A DNA stretch of 64,000 bases, from positions 57,321 through 121,320 of the forward strand of contig JAHREW010000016.1 of assembly GCA_020883125.1 (NCBI GenBank). The letters run 5' to 3'. This DNA comes from Microcoleus sp. CAWBG506 (GTDB lineage Bacteria > Cyanobacteriota > Cyanobacteriia > Cyanobacteriales > Microcoleaceae). Made by a program: the position numbers and the translations under genes. A model generated the notes under the pieces. The model made no database searches and had not been told where the DNA came from. It saw nothing but the letters and a program-made list of their open reading frames with translations. Below, piece by piece: positions 35,901 through 44,699 of this stretch (position 1 is its first letter; each line of letters opens with the position of its first letter).

Positions 35901-36011
35901 GCCGAAGAAACCCGCAAAGCAGCAGAAGTTGCCGCTTGGTGGCTGTTTTTTACCGCACTTTCCTCCGCCGCGGCCGCCGCCGGTGCTGGTGCTCTAGCGG
36001 TAATTCGGTAA
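32916..36011 (+). CDS. Membrane protein with about seven ~70-residue repeats, function unknown
   Basis: I start this at ATG 32916 (1031 residues), behind a GAGGAA ribosome binding site; ATG 32820 would add 32 residues. Residues ~45-165 contain three transmembrane segments, split by a His-rich loop (SHESSHSHSDSP). Then ~71-residue units recur about every 98 residues, near 33550, 34130, 34420, 34715, 35010, 35305 and 35595, plus a degenerate one near 33810. The consensus is VxxYLxxTGKxELNPExIxR-DxxxLLxxPxxGxxALRxR-LxxxDRxTLVxLLSQRxDL-SExxVNxIxDQ, with coiled-coil linkers. A C-terminal segment (WWLFFTALSSAAAAAGAGAL) is a further membrane or glycine-zipper-like helix. I cannot assign a family. 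It looks like an envelope or membrane-organising scaffold. Confidence 0.8.
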   Translation: MYQNLPITSQLYHISLWLGQVPAERTVNTAEDAALLYSGPQFFIALIAGVVLAFAFQLLLTNLSVAAGLSYMGNQSHESSHSHSDSPQVRHIGKKVGTWTLITVTIALFFACLLAVKLSLISSPGLGAIVGLVVWATYFSMLVWVSSTTVGSLIGSVVNTATSGFQAIVGTAAAALGAKAASNQVVATAKAAAAAVGHELGSAIDPISLRENVEDYIQSLKPPELDIKGMRSEFEKLLNDPQLKSIAGENLPNLDRQTLVELVSSRSDLSKRDVNRIVDQLQDAWKQVGKQGQPTDGIAQLVEYFKSAKSGELLSDKLTSRVEKALSNLGGQTPGQSPTMMSQATTMGVNALMGIVLGRTDISDFDVEKLVGQLKTAKDKVSQQTDKITAQVKGEPEPYSSIRADVENYLLNAYSWQMNPQTIEREFREVIYDPSADPGTVRRELEKLKNSNFAEILASRGVFTQSKIKEIVNELEAIRQRVLNTVIFAEEQDKVRDLQWRLETYLKLTPKEELTAAGIGKDFKQILEDSDATYEQLRDRLAPYNRDSFIQILRGRENFGFQEVEQIVKELERTKDVVLADAQGLQEAAKVRIDNQWQKVQEYLQSTGKSELNPEGIKRDFKTLLENPEAGMWALRSRASKFDRETLVKLLSQRKDLSEDQVNQLLDSAEETWHSALNAPKKIADKAKEQYDETTTALADYLRNTGKSELNPEGIQRDLTKLMENPKEGALALRGRLSHFDRDTLVKLLSQRDDLTEEQVNQIIDQVQNTIGSIVKSPRRLARRMQTQAQDFQGVLEDYLRNTGKDELNPEAIKRDLQLLLHDPKVGAYSLGERLSHIDRATVVSLLSQRQDISEAEANRIVDQVLSVRDQFQQQIQKIQERIQSVIDGILANVRDYLNSLDRPELNYEGITRDVRKLFDDPQAGFDALRDRLGHFNRDTLVALISSRDDISEADANRLIDQIERSRNTVLQRAERLQQEAQIRLESIKLQAEKQAEETRKAAEVAAWWLFFTALSSAAAAAGAGALAVIR

Positions 36012-36084
36012 CAACAATTCCTCTAGTCCTCGATGCGGGGTTTTCGCACTCCATATTTTTGGAGACCTAAATATCTCTTCTTTT

Positions 36085-36118
36085 AGAGCCCCGACTTCAC
36101 TTAAGAAGTCGGGGCTCT
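36085..36118 (+). terminator. Perfect 14-bp hairpin after the repeat protein gene
   Basis: AGAGCCCCGACTTC (36085-36098) pairs perfectly with GAAGTCGGGGCTCT (36105-36118) around ACTTAA, 73 bp after the stop. It is a strong hairpin of a type I have seen in other cyanobacterial intergenic regions; no strong U-tract follows, so its terminator role is not certain. Confidence 0.6.
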
Positions 36119-36529
36119 GGGTATAATTTAAAACGTAAAAGCCAAAGCCGTAAAATAATCTTTAAAAATAAAAATAGTGTTCAGCCAATCTCCCCCTCTC
36201 CCAATCTCCCCTTTGCCAACCACCGACCACCAACCTAGGGTAGGATTAAAGCTTAATTGTTTTCCCCTCGCTCCTGCAAATTGAAAAAATTGAGATAATA
36301 AGGTCATAACTCACAATTCATGGGTTATAGATAGTAAGGAACAAAAGGTTTTTAGATACTAGATTGATTATTTTTGGTGAAATCCAGAATATTAAGGCAT
36401 AGCAATGGCTACTGCATATGTGTCAAGGTCAGTTAAAACACGCAGGTCATCCCGATAGAATGTTAAACAACTTACATTTCCTACAGACCCAGGAAATTTT
36501 CCTCCTGGCATCTTGAGGAGGGCAACCCC
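36119..36529. other. Intergenic region before the hybrid kinase gene
   Basis: About 410 bp with no supportable ORF or known motif. A 33-codon open frame at about 36418-36516 has no ribosome binding site and is not called. The promoter of the kinase gene should lie here; a GAGGAG site precedes its ATG at 36530. Confidence 0.35.
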
Positions 36530-39500
36530 ATGCAACTCCGAAAAAAAACACTATTAATTGTTGGTGCAGCTCTGATTTGCCTGATTGTGGTTCTTTCTGC
36601 GACGGCATCAACCATTTTGCTGCACGATTTCCACAATCTAGAGGCGCAGTACGTTCGTCAGGATGTCGCGCGGGCTTTGGATGCTTTAGATGATGATTTA
36701 TCGAATTTAGATACTACCGCACGAGATTATGCCGAGTGGGATGACACCTACTCCTTCGTGAATACACATAGTCAGGATTTTGTCAAATCAAATTTCGTAG
36801 ATTCTACATTTGTTTACTTAAGGCTGAATTTATTGATGGTGCTAGACTCACAGGGGCGTGTGGTCTTCAGTAAAGGTTTCGACCTGAAATCCCAAGCCGA
36901 GACCCCCATTCCCCAAAGCTTACAAGAGCATCTGACGGCGGCGTTGATAGAGCCTGGGGCAGATGGGGGGGATGGGATGCCATCGATCAAAACAGGGGTG
37001 ATCACCATCCCAGAAGCCACCTTGCTGATTAGCTCCAAGCCAATTCTCAACAGCAACGAGATCGGCCCCCGTCGCGGCACTCTGATTCTGGCACGGTATC
37101 TCGACAACACCGAAATCGAATTACTCTCCGAACTGACTCACTTGTCCGTAGACTTTAGATTGCCAACTTTAGATTTTAAAGTCGGAGCGACCAGCTACTA
37201 TGGGCCAGACACCAACAGGACAGTTAACTCCCAACCAGAATTGGAAAATCTCAAAATCATAATTTCCCACCTCAAATCAGTAGAAATTTTAGTTGAGCCT
37301 CTTAGCAAAAGCTTAGTTGCTGGATACGCCCTGATTCGCGACATCCACGGCAATCTAGCACTGATGTTGCGAGTAGAAGTAGACCGAGTAATCTATAGCC
37401 AGGGTCAAGCTACCTTAGAACTGTTTACTCTATCGATATTGGCTGTAGGTTTAGTATTTAGCGCGATCGCACTGATATTACTAGAAAAAATGGTCTTAGC
37501 AAGATTGCAAGACTTGAGTATCAGCGTCAACAACATAGCCACCAATGGCGACCCAGACTTGCGCGTTCATATGCCCGGAGCAGATGAACTCTCCAGCCTA
37601 GCAGAGACGATCAACCAAATGCTAGAAGCCTTGGGCAATTCTCAAATCGAACGCAATGAAAGCGAAGACCGCTATCGGTTGATGGCTGATAACTCAACGG
37701 ACATGATCAGCCGACACAACTCCAAAGGTGTTTTTGTTTACGTATCGCCCGCTTGCAACGCTTTGCTGGGATATCAACCAGAAGAACTGATCGGCAAGTT
37801 CCCCAAGGATTATTTTCATCCAGAGGATGTAGAAAAGCTATCTAAAGCGCACGCGAAATTGATGGCGCTGCCAGTGACTTACACCCTCAGCTACCGTGTC
37901 CGTCGCAAAGATGGCCGATATATCTGGTTTGAAACTACCAGTCGCACCATCCGCGATCCAGAAACAGGGACTGTTCAAGAAATTATCGGCATTTCCCGCG
38001 ACATCAGCTTCCGCAAGCAAACAGAACAAGAACTGCGAGAAAGCGAAGCTGCCATAAAAGCTCTGTACCAAGTGACCTCAGCACCCCGCACAGACCCGCT
38101 AAATCGCCTCTCAACCTTCGATTTGCGACTCCAAGAACTGCTGACCATGGGATGCAGACAGTTCGGGCTGGAAGTGGGACTTTTGTCTGCAATTGAAAGT
38201 AACTATTATCAAATCATGGCGGTTAAGTGTCCCGATGGGTCGATCGCCAAAGGACAAATCTATGATTTGGAAAAAACCTTCTGCGTGGCGACAGCCCAGT
38301 CAAAAGAACCGCTGCACTTCGAGTCGGCGAGGTTTTTGTGCTTGTCCTTCAACACATCGGATCGCAAATTCAATCATGACATGGCTTTCAACATAGAAGC
38401 CTACATGGGCATCTCTGTCATGGTGGCTGGGGAAGTCTACGGTACTCTCTGCTTCTGGAGTGCTCATCCCATGACAGAACCTTTCAGAGTGGTAGACAGA
38501 GAATTGGTGAAACTGATGGCTCAGTGGGTAGGTAGCGAACTTGAACGCCAGCAAGCGGGCATTGATTTAGCAAAAGCCCGCGACGAAGCACTCGCAGCCA
38601 CCAGAGCCAAAAGTGAATTTTTGGCAACCATGAGCCACGAAATTCGTACTCCCATGAATGGAGTCATCGGGATGACGGGTTTGCTGCTGGATACCCGCTT
38701 AAGCTCCGAACAACAAGATTTTGTAGAAACTATCCGTAGCAGTGGCGATGCTTTGCTAACTCTGATTAACGATATTCTCGATTTCTCCAAAATTGAATCG
38801 GGTAAATTGGACTTGGAGGAACATCCCTTTGACATCCGCACCTGCATTGAGGAATCTCTGGACTTAGTAGCTGCTAGGGCTGCACAAAAAAAATTGGAAT
38901 TGGCTTATTTTATAGACAGTTCCGTGCCCGTAACTGCGATCGGGGACAGCACCCGCTTGAGGCAAATTTTAATTAATTTGCTCAGTAATGCAGTTAAATT
39001 CACTGAAGCGGGAGAAGTGGTGCTATCATGTACTTCTAAAAAACTGCCCCGACTTTTGCCAACTTCCAAAAAACAGTCAGCATTGGAGAGCGAAGAATCA
39101 CAAATTGACCAAATCTACGAAATACAATTTGCGGTAAAAGATACTGGTATTGGTATTCCAGGCGATCGCATGGATCGGTTGTTTAAATCTTTTAGTCAAG
39201 TTGACTCTTCTACCAACCGCCACTACGGCGGTACTGGATTAGGTTTAGCAATTAGTAAGCGTTTATCGGAAATGATGGGCGGCAGGATGTGGGTGGAAAG
39301 TAGGGGCAATTTAGCTGGCAATCCTCCAGAAGATTTTAAACCGACAGTTTTGAATCAGGAACTGGGAGACAATGGCGAAGGAGCAGAATTAAATGAAATT
39401 GATACTCCAAGTAATAATCTAAAATCCTGTGGCTCTACTTTTTATTGCACCACAATCGCTAGATGCTGCCATAATTGCTTGCCCATTAATTTGAGCAATT

Positions 39501-40876
39501 ATCAACCAGAATTAGCAGGGAAGCGAGTTTTAATTGTGGATGATAATGCTACTAACCGTCAAATTTTGACTCTCCAAACTCAGTCTTGGGGAATGGTGCC
39601 GATCGCGGCTGATTCTGCTACTGTAGCCTTAGATTGGCTCAGTGCAAAAGAAGAGTTTGACTTAGCGGTTTTGGATATGCAAATGCCCGAAATCGATGGG
39701 TTGACTTTAGCAGCAGAAATTCGGATGTTAGAGTCGGGGGAACAGTTGCCCTTAGTCATGCTAACTTCCATGGGTAGGCAGGAAATTACCTCTCCTGTGA
39801 TGCAGCAGGTGAATTTTGCTGCTTTTTTGAACAAGCCGATCAAACAATCCCAACTTTATAATGTTTTAATCAATATTTTTGGGGAATCGAGCACTGAAGT
39901 CAGAGTGCAGCGCAGTAGCGGGAGTTTATCAAAAAGTATACCCATGATTGCCCAGGAGTTGCCACTGCGGATTTTGTTGGCAGACGATCATTTGGTGAAT
40001 CAGAAAGTGGGTTTACAGATTTTGCAGCGGATGGGCTATCGCGCCGATGTGGCGGAAAATGGCAAGGAAGTTCTCGAAGCCTTGCGCCGCCAGCCCTACG
40101 ATGTGATCTTGATGGATATGCAAATGCCGGAAATGGACGGCTTGGAAGCTTCGCGGCTGATTTGTCAACAATGGGATGATGCTGCCAAACCTTGGATTGT
40201 GGCAATGACGGCAAATGCCATGCGGGGCGATCGCGAAGAGTGCCTCGCGGCGGGAATGGATGATTATTTGAGCAAACCCATCCAAATTGAGGAACTGGTT
40301 CGAGTTTTGAAGAGTTGTAAATATCGATCGCCTATCGAGTTTGAGCGGTGGCAATCGATGATTTCTGTTAACTCAAATACTGAAGAGATCGAGGGCACAA
40401 ATAAATTAGAAGTGCGATCGAATGTGACTGTTGCCGAACCGCAACAACTGACAATTCCCAACCCCAACATTGTGCCTACTCCATCTTTAGTTAAGCAACT
40501 CCCCTCAGACAATCAGAACTCCCTCAGTCGCAAAATTATTGAGGGACTCAGAGAAGTAGAGGCTTTATCCGAGGCGATCGACATTTACATCGAAACAGCC
40601 CCCCCATTGCTAACGAGCATCTCTGGGGCTGTAAAAAACGCCGATCCGCTCGCTTTGCGGCAGGCAGCTCACTCTTTAAAGTCGATTAGTGGCACTCTCG
40701 GTGCTTTTCACTTATTTGAGCTTTGCGAAGAACTCGAATTAATGGGGCGGATGGGGACAAATGCCAACCAGTCTTTGTCTGCAAAAGCCGGTGTGGTTTT
40801 AGAAAAAGTTAAAGCCGAATATCAAAGAGTAGAAGCAGCTTTGAAAGCAGAATTGCTATACAGCCAGACATCTTGA
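36530..40876 (+). CDS. CHASE4-HAMP-PAS-GAF hybrid histidine kinase with two receivers and Hpt
   Basis: This 1448-residue membrane phosphorelay protein starts with a transmembrane helix (LIVGAALICLIVVLSATAST), then a CHASE4 sensor (DDLSNLDTTARDYAEWDDTY), a second helix, HAMP (~305-370), PAS (~375-500), GAF (~525-670), HisKA with His703 in MSHEIRTPMNGVIG and HATPase ending GTGLGLAIS. Receiver 1 has the acidic pair in VLIVDDNATNR and Asp1049 (AVLDMQMPEIDG), receiver 2 has ADD and Asp1196 (ILMDMQMPEMDG), and the C-terminal Hpt has His1381 in AAHSLKSISGTLG. All relay residues are present, so intramolecular transfer is possible. It has a clear GAGGAG ribosome binding site. The signal sensed is unknown. 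Confidence 0.93.
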   Translation: MQLRKKTLLIVGAALICLIVVLSATASTILLHDFHNLEAQYVRQDVARALDALDDDLSNLDTTARDYAEWDDTYSFVNTHSQDFVKSNFVDSTFVYLRLNLLMVLDSQGRVVFSKGFDLKSQAETPIPQSLQEHLTAALIEPGADGGDGMPSIKTGVITIPEATLLISSKPILNSNEIGPRRGTLILARYLDNTEIELLSELTHLSVDFRLPTLDFKVGATSYYGPDTNRTVNSQPELENLKIIISHLKSVEILVEPLSKSLVAGYALIRDIHGNLALMLRVEVDRVIYSQGQATLELFTLSILAVGLVFSAIALILLEKMVLARLQDLSISVNNIATNGDPDLRVHMPGADELSSLAETINQMLEALGNSQIERNESEDRYRLMADNSTDMISRHNSKGVFVYVSPACNALLGYQPEELIGKFPKDYFHPEDVEKLSKAHAKLMALPVTYTLSYRVRRKDGRYIWFETTSRTIRDPETGTVQEIIGISRDISFRKQTEQELRESEAAIKALYQVTSAPRTDPLNRLSTFDLRLQELLTMGCRQFGLEVGLLSAIESNYYQIMAVKCPDGSIAKGQIYDLEKTFCVATAQSKEPLHFESARFLCLSFNTSDRKFNHDMAFNIEAYMGISVMVAGEVYGTLCFWSAHPMTEPFRVVDRELVKLMAQWVGSELERQQAGIDLAKARDEALAATRAKSEFLATMSHEIRTPMNGVIGMTGLLLDTRLSSEQQDFVETIRSSGDALLTLINDILDFSKIESGKLDLEEHPFDIRTCIEESLDLVAARAAQKKLELAYFIDSSVPVTAIGDSTRLRQILINLLSNAVKFTEAGEVVLSCTSKKLPRLLPTSKKQSALESEESQIDQIYEIQFAVKDTGIGIPGDRMDRLFKSFSQVDSSTNRHYGGTGLGLAISKRLSEMMGGRMWVESRGNLAGNPPEDFKPTVLNQELGDNGEGAELNEIDTPSNNLKSCGSTFYCTTIARCCHNCLPINLSNYQPELAGKRVLIVDDNATNRQILTLQTQSWGMVPIAADSATVALDWLSAKEEFDLAVLDMQMPEIDGLTLAAEIRMLESGEQLPLVMLTSMGRQEITSPVMQQVNFAAFLNKPIKQSQLYNVLINIFGESSTEVRVQRSSGSLSKSIPMIAQELPLRILLADDHLVNQKVGLQILQRMGYRADVAENGKEVLEALRRQPYDVILMDMQMPEMDGLEASRLICQQWDDAAKPWIVAMTANAMRGDREECLAAGMDDYLSKPIQIEELVRVLKSCKYRSPIEFERWQSMISVNSNTEEIEGTNKLEVRSNVTVAEPQQLTIPNPNIVPTPSLVKQLPSDNQNSLSRKIIEGLREVEALSEAIDIYIETAPPLLTSISGAVKNADPLALRQAAHSLKSISGTLGAFHLFELCEELELMGRMGTNANQSLSAKAGVVLEKVKAEYQRVEAALKAELLYSQTS

Positions 40877-40976
40877 CTTAAGGGGAAAAATCATGCTGAA
40901 GATAGAGGCAGTCGATATTCCAAATAGTATAATTTTTGGCAGTAAACAAAGTTGAAATCAAACAAGGGATAGCTAA

Positions 40977-41450
40977 ATGAACTTAAAGTCGATCGTCAAA
41001 ACCAATCTATTATTAAGCAGCCTGATAATTAGCCTGGGATTACAAACACTTCCAGCAGCAGCCGAAGCAGTTACCGATGCCCAAGTTTCGGCCTTCGTAG
41101 AAGCCCTACGACAAGCCGCGCCGCCCCAAACCCCCAAGGACGGAATGTACAGTCAATGGCAAGTTTTACCGAACAATATTTCCCGTTGGGCAAAATTCTG
41201 CACCAAACAGGATTTAACACCACAACAATTTGAGGCTGACGCGACAAAAGCCAAGTCAATTGTCACCTGTATAGCACGAGATTTACTGCGCGACGAATAC
41301 AAAGCTAGCAGCAATAATGAACTGACTGCTATCCGTCGCGCCGCTTGTTGGTGGATGACAGGTGAATCGGCTGCTTGCAAAAGTGGGGCGACAGCTACCT
41401 ATGCGGATAAAGTTGTGAGTGTTTATCAACAGCAGCGCCCGAAAAAATAA
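40977..41450 (+). CDS. Secreted small protein, unknown function
   Basis: This 157-residue protein has a Sec signal peptide (LLSSLIISLGLQTLPAAAEA) and a mature domain with about four cysteines (FCTKQD, VTCIARD, AACWWMTG, AACKSG) in a pattern that could form two disulfides. It resembles exported cyanobacterial proteins of unknown function; I cannot name the family. It starts 100 bp after the hybrid kinase gene on the same strand, so co-regulation is possible but not shown. Confidence 0.7.
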   Translation: MNLKSIVKTNLLLSSLIISLGLQTLPAAAEAVTDAQVSAFVEALRQAAPPQTPKDGMYSQWQVLPNNISRWAKFCTKQDLTPQQFEADATKAKSIVTCIARDLLRDEYKASSNNELTAIRRAACWWMTGESAACKSGATATYADKVVSVYQQQRPKK

Positions 41451-41453
41451 AGT

Positions 41454-41558
41454 TATAGCAATCCTTGCAGGAGTTGTGAATATTTTTACCCCACCCCAAC
41501 CCGGACCGCGAGTTCGGGGAGGGAGTAAGAAATTCACAAATGATTGAGGATTGCTATA
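41454..41558. repeat. MITE-like element with TATAGCAATCCT ends
   Basis: TATAGCAATCCT (41454-41465) and AGGATTGCTATA (41547-41558) are exact inverted 12-bp ends of a 105-bp element containing a CGGACCGCGAGTTCGGGG core. The TATAGCAA ends resemble those of the element at 378-505. Confidence 0.6.
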
Positions 41559-41578
41559 TCATCTGTCAATCAGCGGAA

Positions 41579-42649
41579 TTACCTATTTTCCGCCTGACTT
41601 CTCATCAACCGTTGCACGCTCACTAAAGCTCGATTTAATTCATAACTTTTTCTTTCTGAGTTTTGCAAAAAAGCCTGTTGTTCTTCCTCAATCATCAACA
41701 CATCCTGGCGCACCAAACCATCCAATAACTTTTGAGCTGCACCGAAACAACTATCTTTAATAAACCTGCGGAACCACACAGGCAATTTGTGCAGTCGCCA
41801 AAACGCATTTAATGAAGTAAAATGAATTAAATAAGCACGGGTTGCCGTTTCGCTCACCGGACAAACCAAGCAATAAATCTTAAAGTCATTGCCCAAAGTG
41901 GAAACCCAATGCGGGTAAACATAACTCACCTCTAAAGGTTCCGGGTGCAATTGTCGTAAAGATTTAAAAAACAATTGAGAAATTGACCAAATTTTATCTA
42001 TTTTGTAATAACTTTCTGCCTGGTAAAGAGCCGTGACATGGTGTTCATCTTCTGCTAAAGAATCTAGCACGGGATTTGCCCAAGCTTGCAAGTCTTCGTG
42101 CAAATGTCCGTGATACATATCCATCAAATTTTCAATCAAAAATGAATGGTGTGCCTGACATTCAATCACTGCAACTGTGGCAATATAATTGAGATGATCC
42201 CACTCTGGAAAGCTAAATAAATTAATTTCTTCGGCTTTGGTTTCATCGCCGGGAAATATCCAGATAAAACCAGATTGTTCCTTGACAGGAAAGGAGCGAA
42301 TTTTGCAGTTAGGCAGCTTTTGATTTTCTGCTAAATAATCAACTTCTGCACATTCTCCTATGGCATTCAAGCGCCATCCATGGTAAGCACATTCTATTAA
42401 GTCACCTTTAATTTTACCGTGACTAAGTTTAACTTGTCGGTGCGGACATCTGTCTTCTAAAGCGTTGATTTTGCCTGCACTATCGCGAAATAGGACGATC
42501 GCCTGATGCCATATTACCACAGCTAGTGGCTCAGTTGTCAGCTCTGTACTGCCAGCCACAGCATACCATTGATTGAGATTAATTCCCAACTGGCGGATGT
42601 GAGTTTTTTCTGTGCTTTGAGATGGAGATTTTAGGGTTTTGTGTTGCAT
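41579..42649 (-). CDS. Rieske non-heme iron oxygenase (PaO/Tic55/CruH-like)
   Basis: This 356-residue two-domain oxygenase has an N-terminal Rieske 2Fe-2S motif (CPHRQVKLSH...CAYHGW) and a C-terminal catalytic domain with mononuclear iron ligands in ENLMDMYHGHLHEDL. Related enzymes include pheophorbide a oxygenase, Tic55 and cyanobacterial carotenoid oxygenases. The gene lies 77 bp downstream of the FAD/Rieske desaturase-like gene in the same orientation, suggesting an operon. I start it at ATG 42649; a TTG five codons upstream is less likely. By context I infer a carotenoid-modifying role of the CruH kind. Confidence 0.85.
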   Translation of the reverse strand: MQHKTLKSPSQSTEKTHIRQLGINLNQWYAVAGSTELTTEPLAVVIWHQAIVLFRDSAGKINALEDRCPHRQVKLSHGKIKGDLIECAYHGWRLNAIGECAEVDYLAENQKLPNCKIRSFPVKEQSGFIWIFPGDETKAEEINLFSFPEWDHLNYIATVAVIECQAHHSFLIENLMDMYHGHLHEDLQAWANPVLDSLAEDEHHVTALYQAESYYKIDKIWSISQLFFKSLRQLHPEPLEVSYVYPHWVSTLGNDFKIYCLVCPVSETATRAYLIHFTSLNAFWRLHKLPVWFRRFIKDSCFGAAQKLLDGLVRQDVLMIEEEQQAFLQNSERKSYELNRALVSVQRLMRSQAENR

Positions 42650-42726
42650 GACAAATATTCGCAAATTATGCCCAGCATAAAAACTGTAGGGGCGGTGTCG
42701 CCGTGCTCGCCCTCCGGATAATCGAG

Positions 42727-44679
42727 TTAGATTTTCAGTACGCCTTCAGGATTGACGGTCAAGAGCGATCGCCTCTGCAAACCCTCCTGATATAAAATAG
42801 CATTAGCCGCCAACAAACCACTGCTAACCGCCCTTTCCATTAAACCGCAAGGAAAAGGCATTTTCACCCAATCTCCTGCAAATACAAGATTAGGAACATC
42901 ACAGGAAGTCTCCGGGCGTTCCGCATAACTACCGGGCGGATAACCAGAGAAATTCTTTTGATTTACCAATTCCCGGTGCAGCATATTTGCCTGTTTTAAT
43001 TCCGGCACAATTTCATACAACTCTTCCTCAAAAGTAGCCAGCAAAACTTGTTGATTCGGAAAATCTTTTTCCTTATAACAATAGGCGTGTAACTCCACTA
43101 CACTGCCACCAGTTTCTTTGTGCCACGCGATGAATTGATCTTGAATGCGGTGGTAAAGCGTAATGCTATCAGTCAGTTTGTAGCCGGAAAGCGAGCTAAA
43201 ATTGCTGTGTTCCCATGCAAAATCGCGATCGAACCAAAAACGACCAACCGCAAACGGATCGGCTATTTTCAAACTCTCAATCCGACTCTGCACCTGGGGA
43301 TTCACCTCACCGCTAGCCAAACTAAACAAATGCTGCATTCCCGGCACGTCGGTCGCCAAAACATAGTAATCAGCCTGCAATGTTTCTCCCAACTTTTTAG
43401 TTTTGGAATTGTCAACTGCTGCTGCCAATTGTACTTCATCAGCTTTTTTATCAACCACCTTAAATCTGGGTAAATCCCGTTGTGCAGGACCGCTAACCAA
43501 TCGCCCTTCGGCATCAAAAACTGCGCCATGACAAGGACAATGAAATTGACCATCATTCTGCTTCTGCACCGTGCAGCCCTGGTGAGTACAACTCAGGGAA
43601 ATTGCCTCTTTTCCTCCCGGTACTGTGGCATAAACGTTATCTCCAGCCCCGAAATATGCCGTAGAACTACTATCATTTAACAGCGAATTTTGCTTCACCC
43701 AGAAAGGTACTTTACTTTGCACATCTCCTGACTGGTAACTCAGGGAATCAATCTTACCATTTTCCCAATGAATGTTACTAACAGCCACATCTGTCAAGAC
43801 TTTTCCGCCTTTACTTTCAATGTATTTAGCAATGGGTTGTACTAAACTGGTCCCCATATCTTGCCGCGTTCCATTGAATGCTAAACCTTCGGGATTTCCG
43901 AAAAAGTAGAAGTGAAAAAACTGCATTAATTCTCCCACACTCAATTCATCCGGCGAGTTGAGACTCGATTTAGCAAAAGGCAGAAAATACAAGTCATAAA
44001 GTCCGCGGGGAAACTCACCTTTTACCCAATCAGCAACGGAGATGTTATCGAGTCTAGCGAAACTTTTTTGAGTTTGAAAACCGCCTATTTCCCGAAATAC
44101 TTGCCAGTGTGCGGGTTTAGTCAGATTAATTCCCCACTTCGTCCAGTTAGGAGAAGCTATCCCTAAGTCAACTATGTTCCAAGGAAAAGCGGAATGATTA
44201 GGACGAAAAACTTCGGGTTTGTATTTGCCATCTCTAAAGATAACCGCGTAGGATTCTAAAGATACAAAATTGTCGGTAATTTCTAATTCTTGAACTACGC
44301 TGTTGAGGTTGTAGTATTGTGGAAAAAAACCGTGGAAACCATGTTCCATCATAAAAGTTTGGTTCCCTACTGAAATCGGCCAACTAGCAATCTTGCCGCC
44401 TAGTTGGGGCGACTTCTCCAACAGCGTTACGGCGAAACCCCGCTGACTAAGTTCGTAGGCGCAGGCGAGCCCAGCCAAGCCAGCACCGACAACTACAACG
44501 GTTTTGGGGGTGTTTAGCAGTTGCGGTAAATCGAGGGTGTCTTGCTGAAAAACGGTGGGCTCTGGCTTGGAAAATCTAGAGTAGCCCAGGAGTCCGCCGG
44601 CGGCACCTACTCCGAGGAATTTGAGGGCGGTTCGTCGTGACAGTTGTTGAGATAGGGGGGAATTGGTTGATTGACTCAT
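42727..44679 (-). CDS. FAD-dependent desaturase with internal Rieske domain (CruE-like)
   Basis: This 650-residue fusion begins at ATG 44679. Its N-terminus carries a twin-arginine-type signal (SRRTALKFLGVGAAGGLLG), indicating export or membrane attachment, followed by the phytoene-desaturase-like FAD motif VVVVGAGLAGLACAYEL. A Rieske domain is inserted near residues 350-400 (SCTHQGCTVQ...HCPCHGAVFD), and the FAD fold closes with the C-terminal FAGDWVKMPFPCGLMERAVS motif. An FAD desaturase-like fold with a Rieske insert recalls what I remember of CruE, a carotene desaturase/methyltransferase in synechoxanthin synthesis. Assignment to CruE is inference. The upstream promoter region has been displaced by a transposable element. 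Confidence 0.75.
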   Translation of the reverse strand: MSQSTNSPLSQQLSRRTALKFLGVGAAGGLLGYSRFSKPEPTVFQQDTLDLPQLLNTPKTVVVVGAGLAGLACAYELSQRGFAVTLLEKSPQLGGKIASWPISVGNQTFMMEHGFHGFFPQYYNLNSVVQELEITDNFVSLESYAVIFRDGKYKPEVFRPNHSAFPWNIVDLGIASPNWTKWGINLTKPAHWQVFREIGGFQTQKSFARLDNISVADWVKGEFPRGLYDLYFLPFAKSSLNSPDELSVGELMQFFHFYFFGNPEGLAFNGTRQDMGTSLVQPIAKYIESKGGKVLTDVAVSNIHWENGKIDSLSYQSGDVQSKVPFWVKQNSLLNDSSSTAYFGAGDNVYATVPGGKEAISLSCTHQGCTVQKQNDGQFHCPCHGAVFDAEGRLVSGPAQRDLPRFKVVDKKADEVQLAAAVDNSKTKKLGETLQADYYVLATDVPGMQHLFSLASGEVNPQVQSRIESLKIADPFAVGRFWFDRDFAWEHSNFSSLSGYKLTDSITLYHRIQDQFIAWHKETGGSVVELHAYCYKEKDFPNQQVLLATFEEELYEIVPELKQANMLHRELVNQKNFSGYPPGSYAERPETSCDVPNLVFAGDWVKMPFPCGLMERAVSSGLLAANAILYQEGLQRRSLLTVNPEGVLKI

Positions 44680-44699
44680 CAGTGGTACAAAGTAACAGG

